64,000 nt of DNA from Phycisphaeraceae bacterium. Lineage in GTDB: Bacteria; Planctomycetota; Phycisphaerae; Phycisphaerales; UBA1924. The stretch spans positions 2,583,649-2,647,648 of the forward strand of contig CP075368.1 of the NCBI GenBank assembly GCA_019454185.1. The letters are read 5' to 3'. The notes beneath the pieces are model-generated. The model did not search any database. It saw nothing but the letters and a program-made list of their open reading frames with translations, and was not told the origin of the DNA. Of this stretch, positions 33,662 through 42,150 are shown one piece after another (the stretch's first letter is position 1; the number at the start of each line of letters is the position of its first letter). The translations under genes were made by a program, and so were the position numbers.

Positions 33662-34597
33662 ATGGGCAATGAGCGGCCGCTTGTGGTGATTACCGAGGAT
33701 CTGGACCCTGCGCCGGAGGCGTGGCTGGCCGAGCGGTGCGAGGTGGTGCGGTGTGGCGTGGATGAGCAGGGGTTCGGGGTGTTGCTGGCGCGGGCCGATG
33801 CGCTGGTGGTGCGAACGTACACGATCGTGAATGAGGCGTTGTTGGCGCGGGCGCCGCGGCTGAGGGTTGTGGGTCGGGCGGGGGTGGGGCTGGACAACTT
33901 TGATCTGCCGGCGTGCGCAGCGCGGGGCGTGAAGGTCGTGAGCACGCCGGATGCGAACACGCGGGCGGTGGTTGAGTATGTGTTCGCGCTGCTGGCGGAT
34001 GCGACGCGGCCTCGGGTGTTTCTGGATCGCGCGATGGATGCGAAGTCTTGGAACGCGATGCGGCGCGAGCTGGTGGGCGAGCGCGAACTGAACGAGATGG
34101 TGATGGGGATCTATGGGTTCGGCAGGATCGGTTCGGGAGTGGCGCGGGTCGCGGCGGCGATGGAGATGGAGACGATCTATCACGACATCCGCGAGATACC
34201 GGAACATGAGCGGCATGGGGCGAGACCGGTCTCGCGCGAGGAGTTGCTGCTTAGGGCGGATGTGCTGACGGTGCACGTGGATGGGAGGCCGGAGAACCGG
34301 GGGCTGGTGGATGCAGAGGCGTTCTCCGCGATGCGGGAGACGGTGATCTTCATCAACACGTCGCGGGGGTTCATCGTGGATGCGGGCGCGCTGGCGGCAT
34401 TCATGCGCGGGCACGAGCGGGCGATGGCGCTGATCGATGTGCATGAGCCGGAGCCGTTCGGCGCGGCGTATCCGCTGCTGGGGCTGAAGAACGTGCATCT
34501 TTCGGCGCACCTGGCGAGCGGGACGCGGCGCGCGAAGGAGAACATGAGCTGGGTGGTGCGAGATGTGTGGGGGGAGTTGGGCAAAGTGACAAAGTGA
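33662..34597 (+). CDS. D-isomer 2-hydroxyacid dehydrogenase, SerA-like
   Basis: The 311-residue protein resembles 3-phosphoglycerate dehydrogenase: VVGRAGVGLDNFDL near residue 75, Rossmann motif GIYGFGRIGSGVA near 150, INTSRGFIVD with the catalytic Arg region, IDVHEPEPF with the Glu, and LSAHLASGT with the His. The regulatory ACT domain of long SerA enzymes is absent. Together with the aminotransferase downstream it could serve serine or branched-chain metabolism, but the substrate cannot be read from the sequence. The last five residues (GKVTK) are encoded by the first units of an octanucleotide repeat. Codons end mostly in G, unlike plus-strand genes left of 25 kb. Confidence 0.9.
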   Translation: MGNERPLVVITEDLDPAPEAWLAERCEVVRCGVDEQGFGVLLARADALVVRTYTIVNEALLARAPRLRVVGRAGVGLDNFDLPACAARGVKVVSTPDANTRAVVEYVFALLADATRPRVFLDRAMDAKSWNAMRRELVGERELNEMVMGIYGFGRIGSGVARVAAAMEMETIYHDIREIPEHERHGARPVSREELLLRADVLTVHVDGRPENRGLVDAEAFSAMRETVIFINTSRGFIVDAGALAAFMRGHERAMALIDVHEPEPFGAAYPLLGLKNVHLSAHLASGTRRAKENMSWVVRDVWGELGKVTK

Positions 34598-34732
34598 CAA
34601 AGTGACGGAGTGACGGAGTAGAGCACGAAGGCACGAAGGCACGAAGGCACGAAGGCACGAAGGCACGAAGGCACGAAGGCACGAAGGCACGAAGGCACGA
34701 AGGCACGAAGGCACGAAGGCACGAAGGCACGA
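34583..34732 (+). repeat. Octanucleotide repeat locus 2: at least 13 perfect GCACGAAG units
   Basis: AAAGTGAC units begin inside the dehydrogenase stop region, change to GGAGTGAC, and from 34623 to about 34732 GCACGAAG repeats 13 times plus a partial unit with no mismatch. A perfect array of this length is expected to change copy number by slippage. It lies between the dehydrogenase gene and the aminotransferase start 37 bases further on. Confidence 0.95.
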
Positions 34733-34768
34733 CGAGATTGTGGCGCGGGTTGGGGGCGAGGGCACGAC

Positions 34769-35680
34769 ATGCAGCAGAAGTTCAATCCGAAGAACAAGGA
34801 CATTCTGGTCAACATCAACGGCTCGCTGATTCATCGCGATCAGGCGGGGATCTCGCCGTTTGATTCGGCGGTGCAGGGCGGTGATGCCGTGTGGGAGGGG
34901 CTGCGCGTCTATGGCGGGCGTGTCTTCAAATTGACCGAGCACCTGGATCGCCTGCGGCACTCTGCGCTCGCGCTGGCGTTTGCCGAGATCCCCTCACACG
35001 AGCGGATCACCGAGGAGATCAGGAAGACGCTGCGGGCCAACCACATGACCGATGCGGTTCACATCCGCTTGACGCTGACGCGGGGCGTGAAGGTCACGAG
35101 CGGGATGGACCCGCGTCTGAATCAATCCGGCCCGACGCTGATCATCCTCGCGGAGCACAAGGCACCGGTGTATGACAAGGGTGGGTTGACGCTGGCGACG
35201 GCGTCGATCAGGCGGTTTGCCCCGGACATGATGGACCCGAAGATCCACCACTGCAATCTGATCCAGTCGATCTTGGCGAAGATCGAGGCAACCGCGGCGG
35301 GTGCGGACGATGCGATCATGCTCGACCCGCGCGGGTTCATCGCGGAGACGAACGCGACGCACCTGTTCATCGTGACGAACACGAAGCGGGGCCCGCTGGT
35401 GGAGACGCCTCGGTGCGTGGCGTGCCCGGAGGGGATCACGCGGGCGACGGTGCTGGAGTTGTGCGAGACGAACGGGATCATGCACGCCGAGCGGGACATC
35501 TCGCTGGCGGAGTTGTACCGAGCTGATGAGGCGTTCTGCACGGGGACGATGGGTGAGCTTGCGCCGGTGACGAGGGCCGACGGGCGCACGATCGGCGATG
35601 GGAAGCCGGGAGCGATGACGGCGCGGCTGAGCGGGCTGTTCGGCGAGCTCACGGCGCGCGAGGGGACGCCGGTCGCGTGA
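34769..35680 (+). CDS. Class IV aminotransferase (branched-chain or D-amino-acid type)
   Basis: A PLP enzyme of fold type IV, 303 residues. Seen: VNINGSLIHRDQAGISPFDSAV, GDAVWEGLRVYGGRVFKL, HLDRLRHSA, RLTLTRG, AEHKAPVYDKGG, DDAIMLDPRGFIAETNATHLFIV, CPEGITRATVLEL and GTMGELAPV. In many relatives the catalytic Lys sits as IKSLNYL or VKHTN; here the segment reads DPKIHHCNLIQSILAK, with Lys two residues earlier. Whether this is the alignment of the active Lys or a replacement needs comparison. The most likely name is IlvE, transferring amino groups to branched-chain keto acids. Confidence 0.88.
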   Translation: MQQKFNPKNKDILVNINGSLIHRDQAGISPFDSAVQGGDAVWEGLRVYGGRVFKLTEHLDRLRHSALALAFAEIPSHERITEEIRKTLRANHMTDAVHIRLTLTRGVKVTSGMDPRLNQSGPTLIILAEHKAPVYDKGGLTLATASIRRFAPDMMDPKIHHCNLIQSILAKIEATAAGADDAIMLDPRGFIAETNATHLFIVTNTKRGPLVETPRCVACPEGITRATVLELCETNGIMHAERDISLAELYRADEAFCTGTMGELAPVTRADGRTIGDGKPGAMTARLSGLFGELTAREGTPVA

Positions 35681-35805
35681 GCGGGCGGGCCTGATGGTGC
35701 GAAACGGATGATTCTGAGAATTCGTTCTGCCCGATGACGGGTCGGGCTTTAGCGCGCATCCCGATTGGTGGGATGGTGTGGCCGCGTCGGCACTGGAGGT
35801 CTCAG

Positions 35806-36861
35806 ATGCAGCGCTTCGACTTGGGCGATGTGGGGACGGAGTCACGATCGGGGGGTCGGGGTGGGTCGATAGGAGCGCGGGCGCGGATGGGGAGCGTGAG
35901 CCCGAAGGTGTTGATCGGGGGCGTGGTGGCGTTGATCGGTGTGGGCGCCTTGGCGTGGTCGATCAAGTCTTTGCAGCGTCCGGATCGGAGGCCTCGGATC
36001 GTGATGGAGAGGTCGGCGGATGCGGCCGGGGGTGGGACATCGACGGGTATGCCGAGCGGGGTGGGCGCGGAGGGGAATCGCGTGACCATCGGCGGGCCGC
36101 GGGGAGCGGGTGGTGAGGGAGGCGCGCCGGCGGGGCTTCGGTTCGGGGGAATGCCCTCGCACATGCAGCCGCTGCCGGCGGCGGAGCGGTACACATTCGA
36201 GCGGATCCGTGATGCGTCGCAGGCGCGGGCGCACGCGGAGGCGTTGGGGGATGGGGTCTCGTCGGCGGTTGCGAACGATGAGGGATTCGCGTGGATGGCG
36301 CTGACGCAGCGTGAGCGTCTGGTTGAGGCGGTGCGGCTTGCGGTGACGCCGCTGCTGGCGGGGAGCGCGGCGGAGATGGCGGCTTCGGTGGCGGCTCTCC
36401 GGGGGAGGGACGAGGGTGATCCATCGGAGTCGGCGCGGCTTCACGAGCGGCTGAGCCCGACGCTGTCTGAGAGTTCGATGGATCTGGGGGCGCTGCGTGT
36501 GATGGAGATTGAGACGAGCGGGACGAGCCCGATTCCGAGGCGGGGCGGGATCTCGATGATGTCGATCAGGACGGCGGGCGACGGCGAGGAGAATCGGTTG
36601 AGCATCGTGTCGTACGGAACGGACGCGATGTTCCCGGATGCGTCGGAGTTCATGGGGAGCAAGAAGCGCGCGGTGGAGGTTCGGGTGCCTTTGCGCACGA
36701 AGGGATCTTCGGAGAAGCAGGGTGACATGGATCTCTCGCTTGTGATGGTGTGGCACGCGCGGGATCAGGTGTGGCAGCCGGCGGACTACCGGATGTTCGT
36801 GCGGAACGGGGATGTTGGGAGAGGGTTTCTGCCGCGGAATGTCGGGGGCGAGGGGAAGTGA
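35806..36861 (+). CDS. Single-pass membrane protein upstream of a pseudopilin gene (hypothetical)
   Basis: The 351-residue protein has about 35 mostly polar residues, a membrane helix (VLIGGVVALIGVGALAWSI), a Gly/Arg-rich linker to about residue 105, and an extracytoplasmic domain of 240 residues without a recognised motif. I chose the ATG at 35806 because GGAGG lies 7 bases upstream. The following pseudopilin gene starts 35 bases after the stop, so the two are probably one operon; a role near an envelope pilus-like structure is inference. Confidence 0.72.
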   Translation: MQRFDLGDVGTESRSGGRGGSIGARARMGSVSPKVLIGGVVALIGVGALAWSIKSLQRPDRRPRIVMERSADAAGGGTSTGMPSGVGAEGNRVTIGGPRGAGGEGGAPAGLRFGGMPSHMQPLPAAERYTFERIRDASQARAHAEALGDGVSSAVANDEGFAWMALTQRERLVEAVRLAVTPLLAGSAAEMAASVAALRGRDEGDPSESARLHERLSPTLSESSMDLGALRVMEIETSGTSPIPRRGGISMMSIRTAGDGEENRLSIVSYGTDAMFPDASEFMGSKKRAVEVRVPLRTKGSSEKQGDMDLSLVMVWHARDQVWQPADYRMFVRNGDVGRGFLPRNVGGEGK

Positions 36862-36896
36862 GCGGATGGGCAATGGAACATGTGAGGGACTGAGTC

Positions 36897-37733
36897 ATGG
36901 AAAGCAATCGGAGCATCGTCGGCGATTCCAGAGTGAGCGGGCGGCGTGGGTTCTCGCTGGTGGAGTTGCTGGTGTCGATCGGGGTGATCGGGATCTTGCT
37001 GGCGTTGGCGTTGCCGTCTTTGGCGAATGCGAGAGCCGCGGCGCGTGAGACGGTCGCGCTCGCGAACGCGCGGACGCTGGGGATGTCGTTCCAGGCGTAT
37101 TGCGATCGGTTCGGGGCGTATCCGTTTCGTTCACCGGGGACGCCGGTGGATGATTCGGGAGAGGGGCCGCCGCTGCCGGGGGATCTGGTCGCGGTGAGGT
37201 GGTGGCCTCGGGGGACGATCATCGCGACGAGTTCGGTGTGGGCGTTTGCGCACTTGTGGCCGGGGCTGCTGTCGGAGGTTGCGCCGTGGCCGGAGTATTT
37301 CGCGACGTGGGTCTCTCCGGGTCGGGACAAGTCGTTGCCGGTTGCGCCGGATCCGTTCTCGGATGATGAGCCGGATCGCGAGCCGTTCGGCACGGTGTCG
37401 TGGAGGTACTCGAACTCGTTCATTGGTGCGCCGCAGTTGTGGCGGGAGGGATCTGTGGCGGAGGGGCGGATGCTGCGGGCGATCCAGCCCCACGAGGTGC
37501 TCTTTCCTTCGTCGAAGGTGGTGGCGTGGGACGCGGACATCACGTATGTGCCGAAGGAGCCGCGGATCGTGGATGATCACTACGACTGGGCGACGCCGAT
37601 GCTGTTTGCGGACGGGCACGGGGCGGCGAAGAAGCCGACGGAGGCGAAGGAGACGGCGCCGAACCCGATGAACTTCGGGTCTCGGATCAAGCTGCACAAC
37701 ACGGTGAATGGCGTGCGGGGTGTCGATTACTGA
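36897..37733 (+). CDS. Prepilin-type protein with H-X9-DG-like C-terminus
   Basis: A leader ending GRRG precedes FSLVELLVSIGVIGILLALALP, a prepilin-peptidase site with Glu at mature position 5. The 278-residue length and the C-terminal PMLFADGHGAAKK segment match the large planctomycete pseudopilin group with an H-X9-DG end. Such proteins are abundant in this phylum and form pilus-like fibres or secretion pseudopili of unknown specificity. It is co-transcribed with the membrane protein upstream. Its 3' end borders GAA and octanucleotide repeats. Confidence 0.87.
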   Translation: MESNRSIVGDSRVSGRRGFSLVELLVSIGVIGILLALALPSLANARAAARETVALANARTLGMSFQAYCDRFGAYPFRSPGTPVDDSGEGPPLPGDLVAVRWWPRGTIIATSSVWAFAHLWPGLLSEVAPWPEYFATWVSPGRDKSLPVAPDPFSDDEPDREPFGTVSWRYSNSFIGAPQLWREGSVAEGRMLRAIQPHEVLFPSSKVVAWDADITYVPKEPRIVDDHYDWATPMLFADGHGAAKKPTEAKETAPNPMNFGSRIKLHNTVNGVRGVDY

Positions 37734-37860
37734 AGAAGAAGAAGAAGAAGAAGAAGAAGACTCACCACAGAGGCACAGAGAACACAGAGAAGAACAGAGA
37801 CGGGACTGAAGCAAGCGGCATAGGCAACGCGGAATGCCGCAGAGATCGCGGAGAGAAAGA
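37734..37860. repeat. GAA trinucleotide run and octanucleotide repeat locus 3 (CACAGAGG type)
   Basis: Directly after the pseudopilin stop GAA repeats eight to nine times (about 37734-37758), then CACAGAGG, CACAGAGA and ACACAGAG units of 8 bp follow to about 37795, with degenerate continuation. It separates two convergent genes. No gene is supported in the 163-base gap. Confidence 0.75.
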
Positions 37861-37896
37861 AGTTGAACTCGCTGAGGCGAGGGTAGAGCAAGCGTT

Positions 37897-38910
37897 TCAC
37901 GACGCGGCGACGAAGCGGATGAAGTCGGCGATTGCGCGGGTTGCGCGTTCGCGGGCGTCGGCTTGTTTGGGATCGGTCCAGAGGTCGAAGTGGTTTGCGC
38001 CAGACAGTGTGATGAGGGTGGCGTTGGGCGCGGCGCGGGCGATGTCGCGGGCGTCTTCGGGTGGGCTGATCTCGTCCATGTCGCCGTGGATGACAAGGAG
38101 GGGGCAGGTGATATCGCGTGCGAGTGCGGCACGGTCGAAGCCGGTCCAGCGCGGGCCGCGGCTGCGTGAGAGGCCGAGGAGGAACATCGCCGGGGCGAGG
38201 TTGATGCGCCAGGGGAGGCGTTTCAAGGCGAGCATGTTGCGTGCGGGGGTGTGGGGGAGGCGGTATGGGGATTCGGCGATGATCGCGCTGACGCGGCGCG
38301 TGCGATTGGCGGCCAGATCGATGGCGATGCCGGCGCCGAGTGAGTAGCCCCAGAGGACAACCTTGGGCGCGCCGGGCTTCGGGGGCGTGTCGAAGTGGGT
38401 GTCCCAGTCGGCGTCGTCTTCGAGTGTCGCTTCGAGTTCTTCGGTCTGGCGAGTGCGTGCTTCGAGATCTTCGCCTTGAGCGAGGTGGATGAGGTCTTCG
38501 AGGATCATCCATTCGCTGGCGCCGAGGGGGGTGGAGCCCCTGGGTGCTTCGCCGTGGCCGGGCATGTCCCACGAGATCATCTTTGAGCAGAGTGGCGCGA
38601 CTGCGTCGAGACGCTGGAGGATGTCCATCTTCGACTCGCCCCAGCCGTGGCAGAAGATGAGGACGGGCCCGGCGGGGTTGTCGCCGGCGATGATCCATGC
38701 GGGGGCGGACTCGGGGGCGTTGTGGGCGATGCGGATGGATTCGAACGAGCGCGGGTGCGCGAGTTCCGAGGGATCGCTCGGGCGCGAGCGGGCGATGGCC
38801 CATGCCTCGGTGCGCCGAGGCGGGCGGGCGAGCGAGCGCATGGTGAAGGCGATCAACCAGAGGATCGAGAGGGCGAGTCCGAGGACGAGGAGGGGGAGGA
38901 GGTCGGGCAT
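37897..38910 (-). CDS. Alpha/beta hydrolase, membrane-anchored
   Basis: The 337-residue protein starts with a membrane helix (LLPLLVLGLALSILWLIAFTM) and continues as an alpha/beta hydrolase: oxyanion-hole HGWGESKMD, WDMPGHGEA, nucleophile elbow WGYSLGAG, Asp in HGDMDEISPP and His in GANHFDLW. The triad Ser-Asp-His is complete. The substrate is unknown; similar proteins are esterases or lipases facing the cytoplasm or periplasm. The ATG at 38910 was chosen because the 22 residues upstream are translated octanucleotide repeat. It converges with the pseudopilin gene. Confidence 0.85.
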   Translation of the reverse strand: MPDLLPLLVLGLALSILWLIAFTMRSLARPPRRTEAWAIARSRPSDPSELAHPRSFESIRIAHNAPESAPAWIIAGDNPAGPVLIFCHGWGESKMDILQRLDAVAPLCSKMISWDMPGHGEAPRGSTPLGASEWMILEDLIHLAQGEDLEARTRQTEELEATLEDDADWDTHFDTPPKPGAPKVVLWGYSLGAGIAIDLAANRTRRVSAIIAESPYRLPHTPARNMLALKRLPWRINLAPAMFLLGLSRSRGPRWTGFDRAALARDITCPLLVIHGDMDEISPPEDARDIARAAPNATLITLSGANHFDLWTDPKQADARERATRAIADFIRFVAAS

Positions 38911-38937
38911 GGGGGGCAGGAAGGCACGGGGGGCAGA

Positions 38938-39101
38938 AAGGCACGAAGGCACGAAGGCACAAAGGCACAAAGGCACAAAGGCACAAAGTCACGTAGGCAG
39001 GAAGGCAGGAAGGCAGGAAGGCAGGAAGGCAGGCGCGGGATTCAATGAAGAGGCAACATATGAATATCGTGACTTTATGACTTCGTGACTCCGTGACTTC
39101 T
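38938..39101. repeat. Octanucleotide repeat locus 4: GCACGAAG/GGCAGGAA array facing a TGACTTCG array
   Basis: From 38938 to about 39032 units GCACGAAG, GCACAAAG and GGCAGGAA follow one another with 8-bp period. After about 35 bases of other sequence, four opposite-strand units (TGACTTTA, TGACTTCG, TGACTCCG, TGACTTCT) run to the rseP stop codon. As at locus 1, the arrays face each other. Confidence 0.88.
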
Positions 39102-41237
39102 TCAGAAGAGTCCTCTGATGTCGTTGAAGGTGACGATCAGGAACATGCAGCCGATGAGGACGAGTCCCGCGAGGGTGGCGAAGCCCTGGATCGCTTCGGG
39201 AACGGGCTTTCCCTTGATCTGTTCGTAGACGAGGAAGAGGAACTGGCCGCCGTCGACGATGGGGAGTGGGAGGAAGTTCACGACGGCGAGGTTGACGCTG
39301 ACGAGCGCGAGGAAGAAGAGCAGTTTGAGTGTTCCCTGGCTGGCGACGATGGTGCCGATGTGCGCGATGCCGACGGGTCCTTTGAGGTGCTCGACCTTGA
39401 CCGTGCCCTGGAAGAGGCGGACGAAGGTGGCGTAGGTCATCATCATCCAGCGGTGGGTTTCGGCGATGCCCATGCGGACGGCGTGGAGCGGGTTGTCGGC
39501 CTTGAGCGTGGTCTGTTCGAGTTCGAAGAACGCGCCGAGCGTGAAGGGGACTTCCCACGGGAGCGCGGCGATGCGCTGCGCATCGTCCGGGCCGAGGAGG
39601 AGCGTGACGGTCTCGGTCGGTGCGGGCGTGCCTGGCTCGACGGGAAGGGGCGGGGCGATTGTCAGTGTGATCGAGACGGGGCGCGGCTGGGGCTCGGTTG
39701 CGCCTGCGAGCGAGTCCCGGCAGGCGCGGACGATGGCGTTGCGCACGTCGTCGAAGTCGGCGACGGGTGTGCCCTCGACGGTGAGGATGCGCGTGCCCGG
39801 GCGCGTGATCGCGGAGCGGGCGGGGGGTGTGGCGAGGGCATCGCCCGAGGCGTCGAGGGGGCGTATGCGCTCGGGGGGGCGGGCGACGAGCGTGGAGTCG
39901 TTGCGCGTGTCGTCGACGCCGAAGCCGATGCGGCCGTTCTTGTCGACGCTCGGCGTGAGCGAGACGCGGGTGGTGTTGCCCTGGGCGTCGGTTCTCTCGA
40001 CGACAACGGGGATGGTGCGCTTACGGTGGGCCTGGATCTCCATGATGCCCTCGGCGATCGAGGGGTATTCAGCGGCTCCGAGGCGGACGAAGACATCGCC
40101 CGGGAGCAGGCCGTGGCGGGCGCCGCTCGGAACCGAGGCGACGCGCATGACCGGAGCGAGCCCTGCGATGTGGTCGAGGATCGTCAGTGTCTTCGGATCG
40201 GGGTTGAGATCGGCACGCTCGAGGCCGGGGCGGGGCGCGAGCTCGACGTGGTGGATGTGCCTGAAGCCGGTGTCGGAGAAGGCGAGCGCGATCGGCGCGC
40301 CGTCGGCAGCGCGGAGTGCGTCGGCGATGGACTGGGCCGATTCGACGGGGTGGAGTTCGTCGCGGGACGGGCCGAGCGAGGCGAGGCGCATGCCGGGTGT
40401 GACGCCGGTGAGTCCGGCGCGGGTGGTTGCGGCGGCCCATTCGGGTTGCGCGCTGTCGGGGATGGATTGGAGGCGGGTCGAGACGGCGGGGCCGATGCCG
40501 AGTTCGAGCATGCCGCTGATCGGGCTGGTTTCGGGGGTGATGGAGAACGTGAGGTTCGCGGGGAGCCCGGGGCGTTCGACGACGAGTTCGATGGGCTTGC
40601 CGGGGCGTGCCATGGCGGAGGCGAGGACGAGATCCTGGAAGGAGGCGGCGCGTCCACCGTTGATGGAGACGACGCGGTCTCCCGGGAGGAGCCCGCGCTC
40701 GGTGACGCCGAGGAGGGAGGCGTTTGAGGCGATGGCCTTGCCGGCGGCGGAGCCGGGCGCGATCGAACCGACACGGGCGGGCTCGGTGGGGAGGCCGACC
40801 TTGAAGACGATCATGAAGAGGATGGCGGCGATGATGAGGTTGGCGACGACGCCCGCGCTGATGACGATCATGCGCTTCCAGGGCTTGCAGGACTGGTAGG
40901 AGTCGCGTGCGGTGGAGGTGCGTGTGGGGTCCATGTCGTCCTGGCCGAGCATCTTCACGTAGCCGCCGAAGGGGAGGTAGTTGAGCCGGTACTCGGTGGG
41001 GCTGAGCCCGTGGGCGTCTACGCGTGCGGCGCGTTGGTCGTACTCGGACTGTGAGGAGCCCCTGCGGAGCCCGAGTCCCTTGCGCCAGGAGACAGCGGCG
41101 GGTCCGAAGCCGAGTGCGAAGGCGAGGACGCGGATGCCGGCCCAGCGTGCGGCGAGGAAGTGGCCGAGTTCGTGGAAGAAGATGATGAGCCCGAAGGCGA
41201 TGATGACGAGCGTGAGATCGAGGATCGTGGTGAGCAC
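39102..41237 (-). CDS. rseP: RseP-family site-2 protease (M50) with enlarged PDZ region
   Basis: An intramembrane zinc metalloprotease. The first helix contains IIFFHELGHFLAARW with the HEXXH zinc site, followed by LNYLPFGGYVKMLGQDD. The third ligand lies in NFLPLPIVDGGQFLF near the C-terminus. Between them the 711-residue protein carries about 400 periplasmic residues with at least two PDZ-type regions (GLLPGDRVVSINGG and GARHGLLPGDVFVRLGA), against about 450 residues total in E. coli RseP. Such proteases cleave anti-sigma factors or signal-peptide remnants. The usual neighbours dxr, bamA and ispU are absent. Confidence 0.95.
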   Translation of the reverse strand: MLTTILDLTLVIIAFGLIIFFHELGHFLAARWAGIRVLAFALGFGPAAVSWRKGLGLRRGSSQSEYDQRAARVDAHGLSPTEYRLNYLPFGGYVKMLGQDDMDPTRTSTARDSYQSCKPWKRMIVISAGVVANLIIAAILFMIVFKVGLPTEPARVGSIAPGSAAGKAIASNASLLGVTERGLLPGDRVVSINGGRAASFQDLVLASAMARPGKPIELVVERPGLPANLTFSITPETSPISGMLELGIGPAVSTRLQSIPDSAQPEWAAATTRAGLTGVTPGMRLASLGPSRDELHPVESAQSIADALRAADGAPIALAFSDTGFRHIHHVELAPRPGLERADLNPDPKTLTILDHIAGLAPVMRVASVPSGARHGLLPGDVFVRLGAAEYPSIAEGIMEIQAHRKRTIPVVVERTDAQGNTTRVSLTPSVDKNGRIGFGVDDTRNDSTLVARPPERIRPLDASGDALATPPARSAITRPGTRILTVEGTPVADFDDVRNAIVRACRDSLAGATEPQPRPVSITLTIAPPLPVEPGTPAPTETVTLLLGPDDAQRIAALPWEVPFTLGAFFELEQTTLKADNPLHAVRMGIAETHRWMMMTYATFVRLFQGTVKVEHLKGPVGIAHIGTIVASQGTLKLLFFLALVSVNLAVVNFLPLPIVDGGQFLFLVYEQIKGKPVPEAIQGFATLAGLVLIGCMFLIVTFNDIRGLF

Positions 41238-41359
41238 GTGGGTTTCCGCGTGGTGGGTGTTGCGGGCTTCGGGCGGTGTGATTGATCGTAGAGTCGGCGA
41301 TCGGAAGGGTGGGGCTTGCGTCGAGGCGGGAGGTGGGTGCGGGAGGTGGGTGAAAGGAA

Positions 41360-41385
41360 GCGGCCCGGCAGGAGGGCCGGGCCGC
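41360..41385 (-). terminator. Rho-independent terminator of the redoxin gene
   Basis: GCGGCCCGG and CCGGGCCGC form a perfect 9-bp stem with an 8-base loop. On the minus strand TTCCTTT follows. It lies 35 bases after the stop codon of the redoxin gene. Confidence 0.7.
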
Positions 41386-41419
41386 GTGGATCGCGTGGGA
41401 TGATGGAGACGTCGGACGC

Positions 41420-42076
41420 TCAGTCGGCGTACTTGACGGAGCAGCCCTGGGGCTTCTTGTTGGTGACCTTGAGGGTCTCACCGGCGGCGACGGCGGTGAT
41501 GGCGTCGGCGACGTAGTTGGGCGTGCCGATCTCGTCCTTCTTGGAGTCGTCGAACGCGCCCTCGTAGGCGAGTGTGCCGTCGGCGGCGATCACGAACATG
41601 TGGGGCGTGACCTTGGCGCCGAAGGACTTGCCGACCTTGCCGGACTCATCGAGGAGGATCGGGTAGTTGATGTTCCACTTCTTCTTGAACTCGGCGTTGA
41701 GTTCCTTGCCGTGGCCCTGCTTGCCGGCTGCGCCGGAGTTGACGGCGAGCCAGACGACCTTGTCCTTGTGGGACTCGGCGGTCTTGGCGAGGGCGTCGGA
41801 CTTCTCATGCACGCGGACGACCCAGGGGCATCCGGGGTTGAACCACTCGAGGACGACGATCTTGCCCTGCTTGGTGTAGTCGCTGAGGTTGTGGGTCTTG
41901 CCGTCGGTGTCGGTGAGCGTGAAGTCGGGGGCCTTGTCGCCGACCTTGATGCCGTCCTGGGCGGTCTCGACGACGGCGGATCCGGTCTCGGCAGCGTGGG
42001 CGACGGCGACAGCTCCGACGGCGAGGAGGCCGGCTGCGAGTGCGGAGAGAAGGGCAGATGCTTTGCGAGTCTTCAT
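41420..42076 (-). CDS. Periplasmic redoxin (AhpC/TSA-like) protein
   Basis: The 218-residue protein has a signal peptide (residues 1-28, ending AHAAE) and a thioredoxin-fold domain: KVGDKAPDFTLTDTDGK, VLEWFNPGCPWVV, and KVTPHMFVIAADG with the cis-Pro. Only one Cys occurs in the active-site segment, where TlpA-like proteins have C-X2-C; the second Cys of the mature protein is near the C-terminus. It is therefore peroxiredoxin-like rather than a thioredoxin reductant. AAGGAG lies 8 bases before the ATG. Upstream lies a DsbD N-terminal-domain protein in the same orientation, which suggests a shared thiol role. Confidence 0.88.
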   Translation of the reverse strand: MKTRKASALLSALAAGLLAVGAVAVAHAAETGSAVVETAQDGIKVGDKAPDFTLTDTDGKTHNLSDYTKQGKIVVLEWFNPGCPWVVRVHEKSDALAKTAESHKDKVVWLAVNSGAAGKQGHGKELNAEFKKKWNINYPILLDESGKVGKSFGAKVTPHMFVIAADGTLAYEGAFDDSKKDEIGTPNYVADAITAVAAGETLKVTNKKPQGCSVKYAD

Positions 42077-42150
42077 GCGTGAATCTCCTTGTTGCGAGTG
42101 ATCGACGTGTCTCTGCGGGATTGTAATCCCGGGTTTGGGTCGGGGATGGT

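Noticed and set aside
33293..34960. A 555-residue minus-strand frame ending in the second MntA
   Set aside because: Only the last 100 residues are protein-like; the rest is antisense to the dehydrogenase gene and translated octanucleotide repeat.
38989..39558. Frames with repeated FVPSCLRA or LCLCAFVP peptides (also at 24.1, 34.6 and 37.9 kb)
   Set aside because: An 8-bp repeat read in three frames yields an 8-residue periodic peptide; no gene is implied.
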